Under the pieces are notes generated by a model, which was given only the letters and a program-made list of their open reading frames with translations, was not told the DNA's origin and searched no databases. A DNA stretch of 64,000 nucleotides from Liolophura sinensis (taxonomy: Eukaryota; Mollusca; Polyplacophora; Chitonida; Chitonidae). Location: NCBI RefSeq assembly GCF_032854445.1, contig NC_088307.1:6942001-7006000 (forward strand), in the 5' to 3' direction. Positions 62,690 through 64,000 of this stretch are shown piece after piece; position 1 is the first letter of the stretch; every line of letters starts with the position of its first letter. A program made the translations under genes and the position numbers.

Positions 62690-64000
62690 ATATTGGAACG
62701 CCTTAGCCTGAACACTCTTCATGAAGATGGATGATATTTGTATACTGGAACACCTCAATCAGAACACTCTTTATGGAGATGGATGCGATTGTACATCGGA
62801 GCACCTTAATCTGAACACTCTTTATGAAGGTGTATTGGAACACCTTTGCCTAAACATCTATGAAGATGAATGATATTGTACACTGGAACACATTCGCCTA
62901 AGTACTCTTAGTAACACCTTAATCTGAGCACTCTTCATGATGATTGATGACATTGTATATCGGAGCACCTTAATCTGAACACTCCTCATGAAGATGGATG
63001 ACATTGTATATCGGAACACCTTAATCTGAACACTCTTTATGGAGATGGATGCGATTGTATATCGGAGCACCTTAATCTGAACACTCTTCATGAAGATGGA
63101 TGATATTGTATACTGGAACACCTTCGCTTAAGCACTCTTTATGAAGATAGGTGATCTTGTGTACTGGAGCACCTTAATCTGAACATTCTTCATGAAGATT
63201 GATGACATTGTATATCGGAACACCTCAATCAGAACACTCTTTATGAAGATGGATGGTATTGTATACTGGAACATCTCAATCAGAACACTCTTTATGAAGA
63301 TGGATGCGATTGTACATCGGAGCACCGTAAGCTGAACACTCTTCATGAAGATGGATGATATTGTATACTGGAACACCTCAATCAGAACACTCTTTATAAA
63401 GATGGATGCGATTGTACATCGGAGCACCGGAAGCTGAACACTCTTCATGAAGATGGATGATATTGTATACTAGAACACCTCAATCAGAACACTCTTTATA
63501 AAGATGTATATCGGAGCACCTTGATCTGAACACTCATGAAGATGGATGATATTGTATATCGGAACACCTTTTGCCTGAACACTCTTCATGAAGATGGATA
63601 TTGTATACTGGAACACCTCAATCAGAACACTCTTTATGAAGATGGATGCGATTGTACATCGGAGCACCTTGATCTGAACACTCTTCATGAAGATGGATGA
63701 CATTGTACACTGGAACACATTCGCCTAAGCACTCTCTATGAAGATGGGTGATATTGTGTACTGGAGCACCTTCACCTAAAGATCCTTTAAAATTCTGGAG
63801 CGCCTTCACCTAAAGATTCTTTATGAAAAGGATGACATTGTACATCGGAACACTTTATAAACATGAGGTATATTTGGAAACCTTCACCTGAACACTCTTT
63901 AATAAAGATAAAAGGGATACTGTATACTGGGAAATAATCATCTGAACTGCCTTTATTTGAAGATGGGAAGATGCGTATCTTGGAACATCTTCACTTGAAT
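62690..64000 (+). repeat. Tandem array, ~51-bp unit, related to the 45-bp array, continues past window
   Basis: Unit ggaacacctcaatcagaaca + ctctttatgaagatggatga + tattgtatact, about 22 copies, more diverged after 63760. It shares 'ggaacacctt..ctgaaca.tctt' with the 45-bp unit. Confidence 0.9.

Overview
This is animal nuclear DNA, most likely from a mollusc (probably a bivalve, less certainly a gastropod). The genes have GT-AG introns and AT-rich non-coding DNA. Copies of a tRNA-derived SINE are scattered on both strands; its tail reads 'gtgaaatattcttgag ... caatcaaataaataaa' and its head resembles 'cctccgtggctcagttggtt', a type familiar from molluscan genomes. Species assignment is inference. 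I saw no bacterial, phage or CRISPR signal, and no reverse transcriptase or intact transposase ORF.

Three protein-coding genes are supported, all on the + strand. (1) 1-18119 holds the last twelve visible coding exons (928 codons) of TSC1/hamartin: the disordered middle, the long coiled coil and a serine-rich tail. The N-terminal part lies upstream of the window. (2) 30471-31424 is an uninterrupted reading frame for a 317-aa rhodopsin-class GPCR whose DRY motif is YRF. (3) 38020-58739 is a complete 14-exon gene for an M1-family aminopeptidase closest to aminopeptidase B (RNPEP), 618 aa, with intact GGMEN, HEXXH and zinc-ligand Glu. All exon joins were read by hand and keep the frame. The three genes have no evident shared pathway.

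The rest is repeats. There are about fifteen tandem arrays with units of roughly 19 to 109 bp, at least six palindromic MITE-like elements, two SINE families and several other dispersed repeats. Layout: 1-18119 TSC1, with arrays in five or more introns; 18120-22760 TSC1 3' side with a 105-bp array and a 22-bp array; 22761-30470 intergenic with MITEs and a 51-bp array; 30471-31676 GPCR; 31677-38019 intergenic with SINEs and MITEs; 38020-60780 RNPEP and its probable 3' UTR, including a 3.5-kb 19-bp satellite; 60781-64000 MITE, SINE tails and a 45/51-bp array running off the end.

The most unusual observation is that at least four tandem repeats begin at splice junctions and contain the junction itself: TSC1 exons at 5769-5899 and 15196-15264, and RNPEP exons at 51955-52031 and 52865-53011. 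A fifth abuts the acceptor at 58585. In the clearest case about 24 extra copies of the acceptor plus the first 24 coding bases of an RNPEP exon lie directly upstream of the real exon. The introns are therefore full of decoy splice sites that match the real site locally. Most long ORFs in the window are by-products of tandem arrays and are not genes.
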